Notes under the pieces: generated by a model
The model's input: the letters and a program-made list of their open reading frames with translations, nothing else
Told to the model about the DNA's origin: nothing
The model's database searches: none
Assembly (NCBI GenBank): GCA_905202215.1
Contig: CAJKRG010000001.1
Span: 62,001-126,000 of the forward strand
Direction: 5' to 3'
DNA length: 64,000 bases
Source of the DNA: an uncultured Porphyromonadaceae bacterium
Lineage (GTDB): Bacteria; Bacteroidota; Bacteroidia; Bacteroidales; Muribaculaceae
Translations under genes and position numbers: made by a program
In this document: positions 25,335 to 34,759 of the stretch, piece by piece
How positions within the stretch are numbered: the stretch's first letter is position 1
Layout: each line of letters begins with the position of its first letter

Positions 25335-26156
25335 ATGGATACAGGAGAAAAGAAAAAATATCGTCTTGGCGTAGCTCTCAGCGGCGGCGGCGCCCGTGGC
25401 TTCGCCCATGCCGGCGCGCTGATGGCTATAGAAGAAGCCGGCCTCAGACCGGATATAATCGCCGGAGTAAGTGCCGGTTCGGTCGCGGCGGTGCTTTATG
25501 CCGGCGGTGTAACCCCTATGGGTATTGCCACGTTATTTGCAAAAACCAGTTTCCGTGACTTTACAGAATTGAGCATAGGTCAGTGCGGCATTTTCAAATT
25601 AGATAAATTTGCCCGTTTCATAGTCCGTGCGCTTGGCGGTCCCCGACGTCTCGAAGATCTGCGCATACCGGTATATATCGGCGCGACAGATCTTGATTCG
25701 GCATGTCCCGTGGCGTTTCATACGGGAGAAATCGGTCCCCGTCTGACTGCATCGTGCTCGATTCCCATTGTCTTTAAACCTGTTGTTATCGACGGTGTGA
25801 ATTATGTTGACGGAGGTGTGCTCCGCAACCATCCGGCATGGATGCTCCGTGATAAATGCGATACACTTATCGGCATAAATGTGAGTCCGCTCAGACCTAA
25901 GAGAAAATTCACATCGATTGTCGATGTCGCCATGCGCACATATAATCTTATGGCGAAGGCGAATCAGGCGGAAGATATGGCTATGTGCGATATATCCGTT
26001 GAGACACTCGAGATTGCCGATTATGCTGTCTTCGATCTGAAACATGTGAAAAATCTTTTTGTTAGCGGATATATACATACGCGTGCGGAATTAAAAAAAG
26101 CAGGCCTATGGAATCCTGTCGGACAGGCTCCGTCAATCAGTTGTCTGCCATCTTGA
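25335..26156 (+). CDS. Patatin-like phospholipase (RssA-type)
   Basis: A 273-residue cytosolic serine hydrolase. LSGGGARGFAHAGAL (oxyanion glycine loop, residues 15-29), the nucleophile elbow GVSAGS with Ser46 and the DGG motif with Asp159 form the Ser-Asp dyad of patatins. Size and lack of a signal peptide fit the RssA group rather than exported patatin-BamA fusions. The likely activity is lipid acyl hydrolysis; the natural substrate is unknown. It has its own good promoter and is followed 11 bp later by the GH13 gene, so the two may be co-transcribed. Confidence 0.9.
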   Translation: MDTGEKKKYRLGVALSGGGARGFAHAGALMAIEEAGLRPDIIAGVSAGSVAAVLYAGGVTPMGIATLFAKTSFRDFTELSIGQCGIFKLDKFARFIVRALGGPRRLEDLRIPVYIGATDLDSACPVAFHTGEIGPRLTASCSIPIVFKPVVIDGVNYVDGGVLRNHPAWMLRDKCDTLIGINVSPLRPKRKFTSIVDVAMRTYNLMAKANQAEDMAMCDISVETLEIADYAVFDLKHVKNLFVSGYIHTRAELKKAGLWNPVGQAPSISCLPS

Positions 26157-26167
26157 AAACAAATTCT

Positions 26168-27919
26168 ATGATACATCAGAAACCGATAATCTATCAGTTG
26201 TTGCCCCGCCTGTTTACAAACTATTGTACCACTCCTGTAGTCGGAGGCACTCTGCAACAAAACGGTTCGGGCAAACTCAATGATATAAATTCTACGATTC
26301 TCGGTGCGATCCGGGATCTGGGAGCGACTCATGTATGGTATACTGGAATCATTGAGCATGCACACGATGTCGATTATACCTCATATGGTATCTCTCGTCA
26401 GAATCCACACATTGTCAAAGGCAAGGCCGGCAGTCCGTATGCAATCTGCGATTACTATGACATTGATCCGGATCTGGCTGTCGATGTCCCTGGACGTATG
26501 GCTGAATTCGAAGCTCTGGTTGACCGTACGCATGAGGCAGGCCTCAAGGTGATAATCGATTTCGTGCCTAATCATGTAGCCCGTCAGTATCATTCGGATG
26601 CAAAGCCCGCGGGAATCGAGGATTTCGGTGCCGGAGATAACCATGAAATGTTCTTCGAACCGAACAATAATTTCTACTATATCACCCGCCAGCAGTTCTC
26701 TCCACATATCGATCTCGGAAGCGGTGCGGATGCCTACGTCGAATTTCCGGCCAAGGCCTCAGGCAACGATTGTTTCACGGCTTTTCCGGGGCCCAATGAC
26801 TGGTATGAGACAGTAAAATTGAATTATGGCATCGACTATGGCAACGGTTCGAGTCATTTCGATCCGATTCCCGATACGTGGTTCAAAATGCTGCATATTC
26901 TCCGTTTCTGGGCCTCAAAGGGTATTGACGGTTTCCGATGCGATATGGCCCATATGGTGCCTGCGGAATTCTGGCACTGGGCTATTCCCCAGGTGAAGCA
27001 ACATTGGCCTGAGATTGTATTCATAGCCGAGATTTACGATGTGAGTCTATACCGTCCGTATCTCGACTATGCCGGCTTCGACTACCTCTACGACAAGGTC
27101 AATCTCTATGATACCTTGCGCGCTGTCGAGACTGCAAATCATTCCGCAGCACGCATTACAGGCTGTTGGCAGACAGTCGAAGGCATTGGCGACAAGATGC
27201 TTAATTTTCTTGAAAATCACGACGAACAGCGTTTTGCCTCTACCTTTTATGCCGGAGATGCACAGAGGGTCGTTCCGTCGCTCGTAGTAAGCGCGTTTTT
27301 CTCGACAGGCCCGTTCATGATATATTTCGGGCAGGAACTCGGAGAACCGGGTATGGATGCCGAAGGATTCAGCGGTCTTGACGGACGTACGACAATATTC
27401 GACTATTGGAGTCTGGCGACAATACGACGCTGGCTTAAGAATGGTACTTGCCGGGGTGCTCTTACTCCTCAGCAAAAGTCGCTGCGGGCCTTATATCGCA
27501 GGATACTTACTCTTGCCAACAGCGAAGCCGCATTGCGTGAAGGTTCGTTTTTTGACCTTATGTATGTCAATCTGGAGAATCTGGGTCTTAACCCTCACCG
27601 TCATTTTGCTTTTTTACGTCACAAAGACGATGAGACTATCGTCATTGTCGCAAATTTCGGCAATTCTGACGATGATGTGGATCTGATCATCCCTCGTCAT
27701 GCGTTTATGTCTCTCGATTTGCCGGAAGGCATCGACCCCAAGGCGCGCAATCTGCTCGAAGGCGGTTCTGAAGCTAAAATATTCGCTTCTACCGAACCGT
27801 TCCGCGTCCATGTTCCGGCTCATAATGCCGCAGTCTGGAAAATATCATCTGACCGTATAAAACCTCTGCGTCCGCTTCCGTCGGAAACAAAGACGAAATC
27901 AGAAGCTAAAAAGAAATAA
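26168..27919 (+). CDS. Alpha-amylase family (GH13) enzyme, apparently cytosolic
   Basis: A 583-residue GH13 protein. The ATG at 26168 (MIHQKPIIYQLLPRLF) is chosen over an upstream in-frame ATG because family homology begins there and no signal peptide exists in either version. The catalytic triad is visible: nucleophile Asp near residue 259 (GFRCDMAH), acid/base Glu near 288 (FIAEIYD) and the transition-state Asp near 352 (ENHDEQR), plus the substrate-binding DFVPNHV. Absence of a signal peptide suggests intracellular alpha-glucan or maltooligosaccharide processing, consistent with glycogen genes nearby. Exact bond specificity is not determinable. Confidence 0.9.
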   Translation: MIHQKPIIYQLLPRLFTNYCTTPVVGGTLQQNGSGKLNDINSTILGAIRDLGATHVWYTGIIEHAHDVDYTSYGISRQNPHIVKGKAGSPYAICDYYDIDPDLAVDVPGRMAEFEALVDRTHEAGLKVIIDFVPNHVARQYHSDAKPAGIEDFGAGDNHEMFFEPNNNFYYITRQQFSPHIDLGSGADAYVEFPAKASGNDCFTAFPGPNDWYETVKLNYGIDYGNGSSHFDPIPDTWFKMLHILRFWASKGIDGFRCDMAHMVPAEFWHWAIPQVKQHWPEIVFIAEIYDVSLYRPYLDYAGFDYLYDKVNLYDTLRAVETANHSAARITGCWQTVEGIGDKMLNFLENHDEQRFASTFYAGDAQRVVPSLVVSAFFSTGPFMIYFGQELGEPGMDAEGFSGLDGRTTIFDYWSLATIRRWLKNGTCRGALTPQQKSLRALYRRILTLANSEAALREGSFFDLMYVNLENLGLNPHRHFAFLRHKDDETIVIVANFGNSDDDVDLIIPRHAFMSLDLPEGIDPKARNLLEGGSEAKIFASTEPFRVHVPAHNAAVWKISSDRIKPLRPLPSETKTKSEAKKK

Positions 27920-27944
27920 ATTCCATCACATCATATAAAATACA

Positions 27945-28889
27945 ATGGATACTTCCCTTTCACCTTTCAAGATTTTCTCCGGTACAAAGTCGAGATATAT
28001 GGCCGAGGAAATCTGCAAAGAACTCGGTGTAGAATTAGGCTCGATGAAGATTGAACATTTCGCCGACGGCGAGTTCGAGGTTTCATTCGAAGAATCGGTT
28101 CGTGGCTGCGAAGTGTATATCGTGCAGTCGACCTTCCCTAACAGCGACAACCTCATGGAGCTTCTTCTGATGATTGATGCGGCCAAGCGTGCCTCGGCCA
28201 AATCGGTTATCGCAGTTATGCCGTATTTCGGATGGGCCCGTCAGGACCGCAAGGATAAGCCCCGTGTGTCAATTGCCGCCAAACTCGTTTCCGATCTGCT
28301 CGTGACGGCCGGCGCCACACGTGTGATCACTATGGATCTGCATGCTGATCAGATCCAGGGATTCTTCAATATTCCTGTCGACCACCTCTACGCTTCGTCG
28401 GTATTCATTCCGTATATCCAGAGTCTTAAACTTCCCGATATGGTGATTGCCACTCCTGACGTCGGTGGTGCGAAACGTGCGAACAACTATGCCAAGTATC
28501 TTGATGTTCCTCTGGTGCTTTGCCATAAACAGCGTGCAAAAGCAAATGTGGTTGCCAAAATGACTGTTATCGGCGATGTAAAAGATAAAAATGTGATACT
28601 TGTCGATGACATGGTAGACACTGCCGGAACCATCACCAAGGCTGCCGATCTCATGATGGAAAACGGTGCGAAATCAGTCCGTGCTCTTGCCACACATGCA
28701 ATTATGAGCGACCCGGCAACTCAGCGCGTAAATGACAGCGCTCTTGTCGAAATGATTTTCACCAATTCGATTCCCTATACCAAAGATTGCAGCAAGTGCA
28801 CGATCATTTCTGTCGCCCGTCTTTTTGCCGACACAATCCGCCGCGTACACTGCAACCAGTCGATTTCCTCCCAATATCTGATTAAGTAA
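27945..28889 (+). CDS. prs: Ribose-phosphate pyrophosphokinase
   Basis: A 314-residue PRPP synthetase. It shows the N-terminal KIFSGTKSRYMAEEICKELG, the ATP loop FGWARQDRKDKPR, the divalent-metal site DLHADQIQGFF and the PRPP loop VDDMVDTAGTITKAA. It makes PRPP from ribose-5-phosphate and ATP for nucleotide, His and Trp biosynthesis. The length and motif set are those of class I hexameric enzymes. It starts 25 bp after the GH13 gene and ends at a strong terminator. Confidence 0.96.
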   Translation: MDTSLSPFKIFSGTKSRYMAEEICKELGVELGSMKIEHFADGEFEVSFEESVRGCEVYIVQSTFPNSDNLMELLLMIDAAKRASAKSVIAVMPYFGWARQDRKDKPRVSIAAKLVSDLLVTAGATRVITMDLHADQIQGFFNIPVDHLYASSVFIPYIQSLKLPDMVIATPDVGGAKRANNYAKYLDVPLVLCHKQRAKANVVAKMTVIGDVKDKNVILVDDMVDTAGTITKAADLMMENGAKSVRALATHAIMSDPATQRVNDSALVEMIFTNSIPYTKDCSKCTIISVARLFADTIRRVHCNQSISSQYLIK

Positions 28890-28903
28890 TCGGGAAAATT
28901 ATC

Positions 28904-28939
28904 CGCACCGCACGCCTTGCAAAAGGGCTGTGCGGTGCG
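28904..28939 (+). terminator. Terminator after prs
   Basis: Perfect 10-bp stem CGCACCGCAC (28904-28913) and GTGCGGTGCG (28930-28939), followed by TCATTTT. Confidence 0.85.
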
Positions 28940-28966
28940 TCATTTTATAAACGGATCATAACAGAC

Positions 28967-29932
28967 ATGAAACTCGTATGTCTTGACGGCGCAACATTAT
29001 ATCCCGTATCTCCGGAACCGGACAGCCGATGGGGCGCGCTCTCGTCTATCTGTGATTTTACGGTCTGGGACCGTACTGCTTCAAGTGACGTTGTAGAACG
29101 ACTTCGTGGCGCTCAGATGGCTTTGACTAATAAGACGGTAATTGATTCAGCGGCTATCGCACAGTTGCCAGAACTGAAATATATAGGGGTGTTGGCTACC
29201 GGTTATAATGTGGTCGATATCGAGGCCGCCGGAGCTGCCGGTATCACAGTGACAAATATACCGGCCTATAGTACGGCGTCAGTGGCACAGCATGCAATAG
29301 CTCTTTTGCTGGCAATAATTAGCAGAGTAGAGTCGTATGCCTGCGAAGTGAGCCGTGGTCGCTGGACCGTATGCCAGGATTTCACATTCAGGATAGAAGA
29401 CTGGCATGAACTTGCCGGAAAGACATTCGGCGTGGTGGGATTCGGCAACACAGGACGCGCAACTGCCGCTATCGCAGCAGCTCTCGGCATGAATATTGCC
29501 GTATATACATCTAAGAAACAATCGGAGTTGCCCGACGGATATATCAAAGTTGATCTTGATACTCTTTTTGCAGATAGCGATGTCGTAAGTCTGCACTGTC
29601 CTCTCACACCATCGACAAAAGGATTTGTCGATGCCAGGCGACTTGATATGATGAAACCGTCGGCGATAGTCATCAATACAGGACGCGGCCCTCTCGTCAA
29701 TGCCGCAGATCTGGCCGAGGCATTGGTGAAAGGACGTATTTTTGCCGCCGGTCTTGATGTCCTCGACAATGAACCGCCACATTTCGACAATCCGTTGCTT
29801 GCGGCTCCTCGCTGTTATATCACTCCGCATGTCGCCTGGTCATCGGTTGAAGCCCGTGAGCGTCTTATCGGTATTGCTGCCGAAAATATAAAGGCTTACC
29901 TTGAAGGTAAACCTATAAACATTGTTTGTTGA
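28967..29932 (+). CDS. D-2-hydroxyacid dehydrogenase (glycerate/hydroxypyruvate reductase-like)
   Basis: A 321-residue NAD(P)-dependent dehydrogenase with the two-domain fold of the family. The nucleotide-binding glycine motif is GVVGFGNTGRATA (near residue 155), the substrate Arg lies in INTGRGPLVNAADLAEAL, and the catalytic His is in the C-terminal TPHVAWSS. Sequence style is closest to glycerate dehydrogenase/hydroxypyruvate reductase, but substrate assignment within this family from sequence alone is uncertain. It is 12 bp upstream of the FadL-type porin gene and probably co-transcribed. Confidence 0.88.
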   Translation: MKLVCLDGATLYPVSPEPDSRWGALSSICDFTVWDRTASSDVVERLRGAQMALTNKTVIDSAAIAQLPELKYIGVLATGYNVVDIEAAGAAGITVTNIPAYSTASVAQHAIALLLAIISRVESYACEVSRGRWTVCQDFTFRIEDWHELAGKTFGVVGFGNTGRATAAIAAALGMNIAVYTSKKQSELPDGYIKVDLDTLFADSDVVSLHCPLTPSTKGFVDARRLDMMKPSAIVINTGRGPLVNAADLAEALVKGRIFAAGLDVLDNEPPHFDNPLLAAPRCYITPHVAWSSVEARERLIGIAAENIKAYLEGKPINIVC

Positions 29933-29943
29933 TAAGAAATAAT

Positions 29944-31263
29944 ATGACATTTTCAAAAATAACCGCGACGGCACTGATGGCAGTGTCGGCTTTCGTCATG
30001 CATGCAGAGGGATATCAGATCAATACTCTCAGCGCACGTCAAAATGGTATGGGACATACCGGTACCGCACTCAAACTCGGTGCCGAAAGTATGATTTTCA
30101 ATCCGGCCGGACTTGGTTTTCTCGACAAAACGCTCGAATTTCAGGGTAGCGTGACGGGTATCTTCGCCCATGCATCTGCTGAAGTCGGCGATAAGACTTA
30201 CAAGACTGCGAATGATCCCTCCACTCCAATGGCATTTAATTTCGGAATGAGTGTATATGATAATTTCAAGGCCGGTGTGAGTTTCTATACTCCCTACGGT
30301 AGCGGAATAAACTGGGGTGATAACTGGCCGGGCGCTGTGCTTAATCAGCGCGTTGCGCTTAAGGCGTTTACCATTCAGCCGACACTTGCATGGCGTATTA
30401 TCCCGTCTCTTTCGGTCGGAGCCGGTGCTATGATCACATTCGGTAATGTTGATCTTGATAAAGGTCTAGTCTCTGAAAGTTCGATGAACACCATGCTCGG
30501 AATGCTCGGCAGTGACTACCGATTCTCAGATACTCCGGCATCGATTAATCTCAAAGGCAAAGCTGCTGTCACTGTAGGTGTAAATGTAGGTGCGATGTGG
30601 GATATCAATGAAAAATGGACGGTGGGAGCCTCTTTCCGCAGCAAGATGAACCTGAAAGTGAAATGTGGTGACGCTTCTGTGCGCTTCGGCAATGAAATGG
30701 CGCGTCAGATTCTCGAATCACAACTCGGTATTCTCGATAAGGCTAATTTTACTGCCGCCATGCCTGCGGCCGCTATTCTTAATCTTGGTGTGTCTTACAG
30801 ACCGATTGAAAAACTTATACTTGCATTCGATGCCCAGTGGACCGGCTGGAGCGCATATAAGAGTCTTGATATCGAATTCCTTAGCGAAACTTTGGCTCCA
30901 TACAACCAGTATATAGAAAAGAATTACAGCAACTCATGGACTTTTCATCTCGGTGCGCAGTATGATCTTACCAATCGTTTTCAGCTCCGTGCGGGCATGA
31001 TGATCGATACCACTCCTGTAAGCAAGACACATTATAATCCCGAAACTCCGGGTATGACCAAAATAGAGCCGTCTGTCGGTTTCTCGTTCTCTCCTATCAG
31101 GAATTTCAGCATAGATGCGTCTCTTCTTTATGTTGCAGGACTCGGAGTTGACAATGCTTCGTGCACCTACAAAGATCTGCTCCTTAATAAAGAGGCAATA
31201 TTTACAGCCAATTATAAAGTTCATGCCTGGAATCCGTCGATAGGTTTCCGTTTAAATTTCTGA
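29944..31263 (+). CDS. OmpP1/FadL-family outer-membrane transport protein
   Basis: A 439-residue outer-membrane beta-barrel with a signal peptide ending near HAEG. The ATG at 29944 is used because it opens the signal peptide; an upstream in-frame ATG overlaps the preceding gene. The mature N-terminus (GYQINTLSARQNGMGHTGTA) and FNPAGLGFL are the FadL hatch signature, followed by alternating amphipathic strands and a C-terminal aromatic strand (GFRLNF). FadL proteins move hydrophobic compounds such as long-chain fatty acids across the outer membrane. ispE follows at once, separated only by the 38-bp duplication described below. Confidence 0.9.
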   Translation: MTFSKITATALMAVSAFVMHAEGYQINTLSARQNGMGHTGTALKLGAESMIFNPAGLGFLDKTLEFQGSVTGIFAHASAEVGDKTYKTANDPSTPMAFNFGMSVYDNFKAGVSFYTPYGSGINWGDNWPGAVLNQRVALKAFTIQPTLAWRIIPSLSVGAGAMITFGNVDLDKGLVSESSMNTMLGMLGSDYRFSDTPASINLKGKAAVTVGVNVGAMWDINEKWTVGASFRSKMNLKVKCGDASVRFGNEMARQILESQLGILDKANFTAAMPAAAILNLGVSYRPIEKLILAFDAQWTGWSAYKSLDIEFLSETLAPYNQYIEKNYSNSWTFHLGAQYDLTNRFQLRAGMMIDTTPVSKTHYNPETPGMTKIEPSVGFSFSPIRNFSIDASLLYVAGLGVDNASCTYKDLLLNKEAIFTANYKVHAWNPSIGFRLNF

Positions 31264-31339
31264 TATCATGATTCTCTTTCCCAACGCCAAAATAAATCTC
31301 GTATCATGATTCTCTTTCCCAACGCCAAAATAAATCTCG
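31264..31339 (+). repeat. 38-bp exact tandem duplication at the ispE start
   Basis: Bases 31264-31301 and 31302-31339 are identical, each beginning TATCATGATTCTC and ending AAATCTCG. The first unit carries an ATG at 31268 followed by the same codons as the ispE N-terminus. Because 38 is not a multiple of three, that frame ends after 13 codons at a TGA (31307-31309) that overlaps the real ispE ATG (31306-31308). The result is a 13-residue duplicate leader peptide translationally coupled to ispE. Confidence 0.95.
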
Positions 31340-32151
31340 GCCTTTGCATTACCGGAAAACGCCCGGACGGATATCATGATATATCGACAGTAATGTTGCC
31401 GGTAGGGTGGTGCGATATTCTGGAAATTGTTCCCGGCACCGACGATGGTGTTACGCTGCACACTGACGATGACTTTGGTGACTGTCGGCCCGAAAACAAC
31501 CTTGTGCTTAAGGCTCTGCATGCTCTTGAAGATTATATCGGACATAGTATGCCTCCCCTGGATATATATCTTAAAAAAGTGATTCCTATGGGGGCCGGAC
31601 TTGGGGGCGGCTCTTCCGATGCATCATTTGCCATAAAAGGTGCCAATGAGCTTCTCGGCCTTGGCCTTGATGATGAGGAGATGGCAAAGGTGGCACTCCG
31701 GGTCGGAGCCGATTGTCCGTTCTTCATCTATAATCGTCCCGCACTCGCAAGTGGTATCGGTGAGATACTTGAGCCTGTAGATGTAAGCGACCTGAAAGGG
31801 ATCGGATTGTTGATAGCCAAGCCACGCTCACAAGCGGTATCGACGCGAGAGGCATATGCCGGAGCATCGGTCAAGGCTCTGGGCGCGGGCATGTCGCCTG
31901 CCGTGGCGATGCGAACACCCTTGCAGACATGGCGTGTCTCGCCCTTGCTGTCCAACGGCTTTGAAACCTCGATCTTCCCACTGAGACCTGAAATAGAAGC
32001 TGTCAAGAAGCGCATGTATGATGCCGGAGCTGTTTTTGCCTCTATGTCCGGCTCGGGAGCGTCTGTCTACGGACTATTCGGTAATGCCAAATTGGCAGAA
32101 GAGGCAACCTCTGTATTCGGCGATTGCGAAGTTTTTGCAGGCAATCTCTGA
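31306..32151 (+). CDS. ispE: 4-diphosphocytidyl-2-C-methyl-D-erythritol kinase
   Basis: A 281-residue GHMP kinase of the non-mevalonate isoprenoid pathway. It starts MILFPNAKINLGLCITGKRPDGYHD, the classical IspE beginning, and carries the ATP loop PMGAGLGGGSSDASFA (near residue 95) and the C-terminal SGSGASVYGLF. It phosphorylates CDP-methylerythritol. The start lies in the second unit of a 38-bp tandem duplication, so ribosomes finishing the duplicated 13-codon leader peptide meet this ATG at an ATGA overlap. A weak hairpin lies past its stop. Confidence 0.95.
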   Translation: MILFPNAKINLGLCITGKRPDGYHDISTVMLPVGWCDILEIVPGTDDGVTLHTDDDFGDCRPENNLVLKALHALEDYIGHSMPPLDIYLKKVIPMGAGLGGGSSDASFAIKGANELLGLGLDDEEMAKVALRVGADCPFFIYNRPALASGIGEILEPVDVSDLKGIGLLIAKPRSQAVSTREAYAGASVKALGAGMSPAVAMRTPLQTWRVSPLLSNGFETSIFPLRPEIEAVKKRMYDAGAVFASMSGSGASVYGLFGNAKLAEEATSVFGDCEVFAGNL

Positions 32152-32196
32152 AAATGAACGATAAGCGTGCGAATTTTGTTATTCTTTTTGACAAAG

Positions 32197-32220
32197 CGGC
32201 CATTTAACAGTTTTTGGCCG
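32197..32220 (+). terminator. Weak terminator-like hairpin after ispE
   Basis: Six-bp stem CGGCCA (32197-32202) and TGGCCG (32215-32220), then AATTTTTG. It is short, so termination is likely partial; it lies in the grpE leader region. Confidence 0.45.
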
Positions 32221-32259
32221 AATTTTTGTATATGGATTAATAAATAACGTACAACGAAT

Positions 32260-32868
32260 ATGAGCAACAAAGATCAACATAAGAAGAAAGAAGAACCTCA
32301 GTCGGCTTCAAAGCCTGAGGAAATCAAGGAAGAACCGGAAGTTTTCGACGTACTTGACGAAGACGAGACCGACGACAATGTGGCAGAGGCAGAGCTTGAG
32401 GAAAATGCCCGCCTTCAGAACGAACTCGACGAGGCCCGAGCTGTCATAGAGAAAGAAAAGAAAGAGTATCTTTTCCTTATGGCCGAGTTCGATAACTATC
32501 GTAAACGTGTTACCCGTGAGAAAGCCGATCTTCTCAAGAACGCAGCCGAGCGTGTGCTTCTCGGATTCCTGCCTATAGTCGATGATTTCGAACGCGGTCT
32601 GGTGGCTGCGGCTTCCGATAATTCGGCCGAGGCTGTCCGCGAGGGAATGGAGCTGATCTATAATAAGCTCATAAAATACCTCGAGAGCCAGGGTGTGAAG
32701 GTAATGGATAGCACCGGTGCCGATTTCAACCCAGATCTTCACGAGGCGATAGCGACAATTCCCGCACCGTCTGAAGATCTCAAAGGCAAGGTTATAGATA
32801 CTACTCAGAAGGGTTATATGCTCAATGACAAAGTCCTCCGCCACGCCAAGGTGGCTGTGGGCGAATAA
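32260..32868 (+). CDS. grpE: Nucleotide exchange factor GrpE
   Basis: A 202-residue protein. The first 60 residues are a highly charged, acidic, low-complexity segment (KKKEEPQSASKPEEIKEEPE), then a long coiled coil (about 55-100) and a beta-wing head domain with FDNYRKRVTREKADLLK, LPIVDDFERG and the C-terminal DPDLHEAI-like DFNPDLHEAIATIP. GrpE releases ADP from DnaK. It is followed 9 bp later by dnaJ; dnaK is not in the window. Confidence 0.95.
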   Translation: MSNKDQHKKKEEPQSASKPEEIKEEPEVFDVLDEDETDDNVAEAELEENARLQNELDEARAVIEKEKKEYLFLMAEFDNYRKRVTREKADLLKNAAERVLLGFLPIVDDFERGLVAAASDNSAEAVREGMELIYNKLIKYLESQGVKVMDSTGADFNPDLHEAIATIPAPSEDLKGKVIDTTQKGYMLNDKVLRHAKVAVGE

Positions 32869-32877
32869 GCGACTGTT

Positions 32878-34041
32878 ATGGCTGAAAAACGTGATTATTA
32901 TGAAGTGCTCGGCGTCGGCCGCGACGCCACACCCGACCAGATAAAAAAGGCATACCGAAAGCTTGCCCTCCAGTATCACCCCGACCGTAATCCAGGCGAC
33001 AAGGCCGCTGAGGAAAAATTCAAGGAAGCGGCCGAGGCGTACGATGTGCTGAGCGACGAGAAAAAACGCGAGATGTATAACCAGTACGGTCATTCTATGG
33101 GGCCACAGGGTTTCCCGGGTGGAGGCGCCGGTGGATTCTACAGCGCCGGTGGTATGGATCTCAACGATATCCTGCGTCGTTTTGCCGAGGAATTCGGTGG
33201 CTTCGGAGGTTTTGGCGGAGCTACCGGCGGTCGTCGTCAGCAACGTCGTCAACGTCGTGGATCTGATCTCAGAATTCGTGTCAAGCTCACCCTTGAGGAT
33301 ATAGCCAAGGGCGTAGACAAGACTCTGAGGGTTCCTACGTTCGTGGCATGCGATCACTGCAAGGGTACAGGAGCCAAGGATGGCGTGGCTTTCGCTACAT
33401 GTTCCACCTGCCATGGTCAGGGCCATGTGCAGGACAATCAGTTCGCACAATTCGGCTTCGGAGGCGCTACTGTCGTATGCCCGACATGCGACGGGACTGG
33501 AAAAGTCATCTCCGAACGTTGTTCCTATTGCAACGGCGAAGGTGTCCAGCGTCGTGATGTAGAAGTAAGTTTCTCGATACCGGCAGGAGCTCAGGAAGGA
33601 CAGACATTCGCGCTCCGCGGCAAAGGTAACTATCCCAAGGGTGGAGGTGTCCCCGGCGATCTTCTTGTAGTGATCGAGGAAATCAAGCATCCTGAACTTA
33701 TTCGCGACGGTGCCGATGTAATCTATAATCTGATGCTCGACATTCCTACTGCCGCTCTTGGAGGAGCTGTTGAAGTTCCTACGATTACAGGCCGAGCCCG
33801 TATGAATGTCCCTGCAGGCACACAACCGGGCAAGGTGCTGCGTCTTCGCGGCAAAGGTCTTCCGGATCCTGAAAACGGAGGTACCGGCGATGAACTGATC
33901 AATATCATGGTCTATATTCCTGAGAAACTTACGGATGCTCAGAAAGCAGAGTTTGAGGCTATGCGCGCGCAACCCGGCATAAAACCCAGTGATGACGACA
34001 GCCGCCGTATCTTCTCCAAACTCAAACATATCTTCGACTGA
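32878..34041 (+). CDS. dnaJ: Chaperone DnaJ
   Basis: A 387-residue type I J-protein. It has the J domain with the [11 protein letters not shown] motif at about residue 35, a Gly/Phe-rich linker (residues 75-120), four zinc-finger CxxCxGxG repeats ([32 protein letters not shown]), and two C-terminal substrate-binding beta domains. It stimulates DnaK ATPase and delivers unfolded clients. It lies 9 bp after grpE, one heat-shock operon, ended by a strong hairpin. Confidence 0.97.
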   Translation: MAEKRDYYEVLGVGRDATPDQIKKAYRKLALQYHPDRNPGDKAAEEKFKEAAEAYDVLSDEKKREMYNQYGHSMGPQGFPGGGAGGFYSAGGMDLNDILRRFAEEFGGFGGFGGATGGRRQQRRQRRGSDLRIRVKLTLEDIAKGVDKTLRVPTFVACDHCKGTGAKDGVAFATCSTCHGQGHVQDNQFAQFGFGGATVVCPTCDGTGKVISERCSYCNGEGVQRRDVEVSFSIPAGAQEGQTFALRGKGNYPKGGGVPGDLLVVIEEIKHPELIRDGADVIYNLMLDIPTAALGGAVEVPTITGRARMNVPAGTQPGKVLRLRGKGLPDPENGGTGDELINIMVYIPEKLTDAQKAEFEAMRAQPGIKPSDDDSRRIFSKLKHIFD

Positions 34042-34065
34042 TTTTATCCTTCGATAATAAAAAAG

Positions 34066-34099
34066 CGCGGAGTGGAATCTGATGTGATCCTACTCCGCG
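34066..34099 (+). terminator. Terminator after dnaJ
   Basis: Stem CGCGGAGT (34066-34073) with ACTCCGCG (34092-34099), extended inward by GGAATC/GATCC-type pairing, followed by TTTTTCC. Confidence 0.85.
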
Positions 34100-34135
34100 T
34101 TTTTCCGGTTATACGCCGTAATACAATATTTTGAG

Positions 34136-34672
34136 ATGCCAGACAGACAACCATACATTGAAACCAGAAGACTGCGTCTTCGGCCATGGCGAAGCGAGGA
34201 TCTGCCTTTATTCATAAAAATGAATAAGGATCGACGTGTCATGCGTTTTTTCCCTGATGTATTGAATGCTTCGGAAACAGAAGCATTTTATGATAGGATC
34301 AGAGAAGAATTCAATAAAAATGGTTGGGGTCTGTTTGCTGTTGAATTGAAGGACGGCGGTACGTTTATCGGTTATGTCGGGCTGCATGAGATTGGTTTTG
34401 AGGCCGATTTTACTCCTGGAATTGAAATCGGCTGGCGCTTGTCAGCCGATTATCATAATCGGGGCTATGCTACGGAAGCCGCGCATGCGGTTTTGGATTT
34501 CGCAAAAAGCATAGGTCTCCGTAGATTGTATTCATTTACTGCAAAAATTAATCTGCCTTCCGAACGGGTAATGCAGAAGATCGGTATGATGAAATCCGGA
34601 GAATTCGGTCATCCCTCTCTTTCGGTTGCATCGCCTCTTTTTGTTCATGTTCTGTATAAGATAGATCTATAA
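34136..34672 (+). CDS. GNAT acetyltransferase (RimJ/RimL-like)
   Basis: A 178-residue N-acetyltransferase. IETRRLRLRPWRSEDL at the start is the family beginning, IGWRLSADYHNRGYATEAA (around residues 98-116) is the acetyl-CoA pyrophosphate loop with the R/Q-x-x-G-x-G/A pattern, and NLPSERVMQKIGM is the closing motif. Members acetylate ribosomal protein N-termini or small amines; the substrate is unknown. It is a monocistronic gene between two terminators. Confidence 0.88.
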   Translation: MPDRQPYIETRRLRLRPWRSEDLPLFIKMNKDRRVMRFFPDVLNASETEAFYDRIREEFNKNGWGLFAVELKDGGTFIGYVGLHEIGFEADFTPGIEIGWRLSADYHNRGYATEAAHAVLDFAKSIGLRRLYSFTAKINLPSERVMQKIGMMKSGEFGHPSLSVASPLFVHVLYKIDL

Positions 34673-34693
34673 GAGTGTTCTATATAAAATAAA

Positions 34694-34732
34694 TGGCCCC
34701 TGAAAGTTTTATGTCTTGACTTTCGGGGGCCA
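34694..34732. terminator. Bidirectional terminator between GNAT and glutaminase-family gene
   Basis: Fourteen-bp stem with one G-T wobble, TGGCCCCTGAAAGT (34694-34707) and ACTTTCGGGGGCCA (34719-34732), between convergent genes. Confidence 0.8.
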
Positions 34733-34759
34733 TTGCACTTCCTTGAAAAAGTTATGGTA

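Noticed and set aside
32308..34029. 573-codon minus-strand frame
   Set aside because: Antisense shadow of grpE-dnaJ, both unmistakable on the plus strand.
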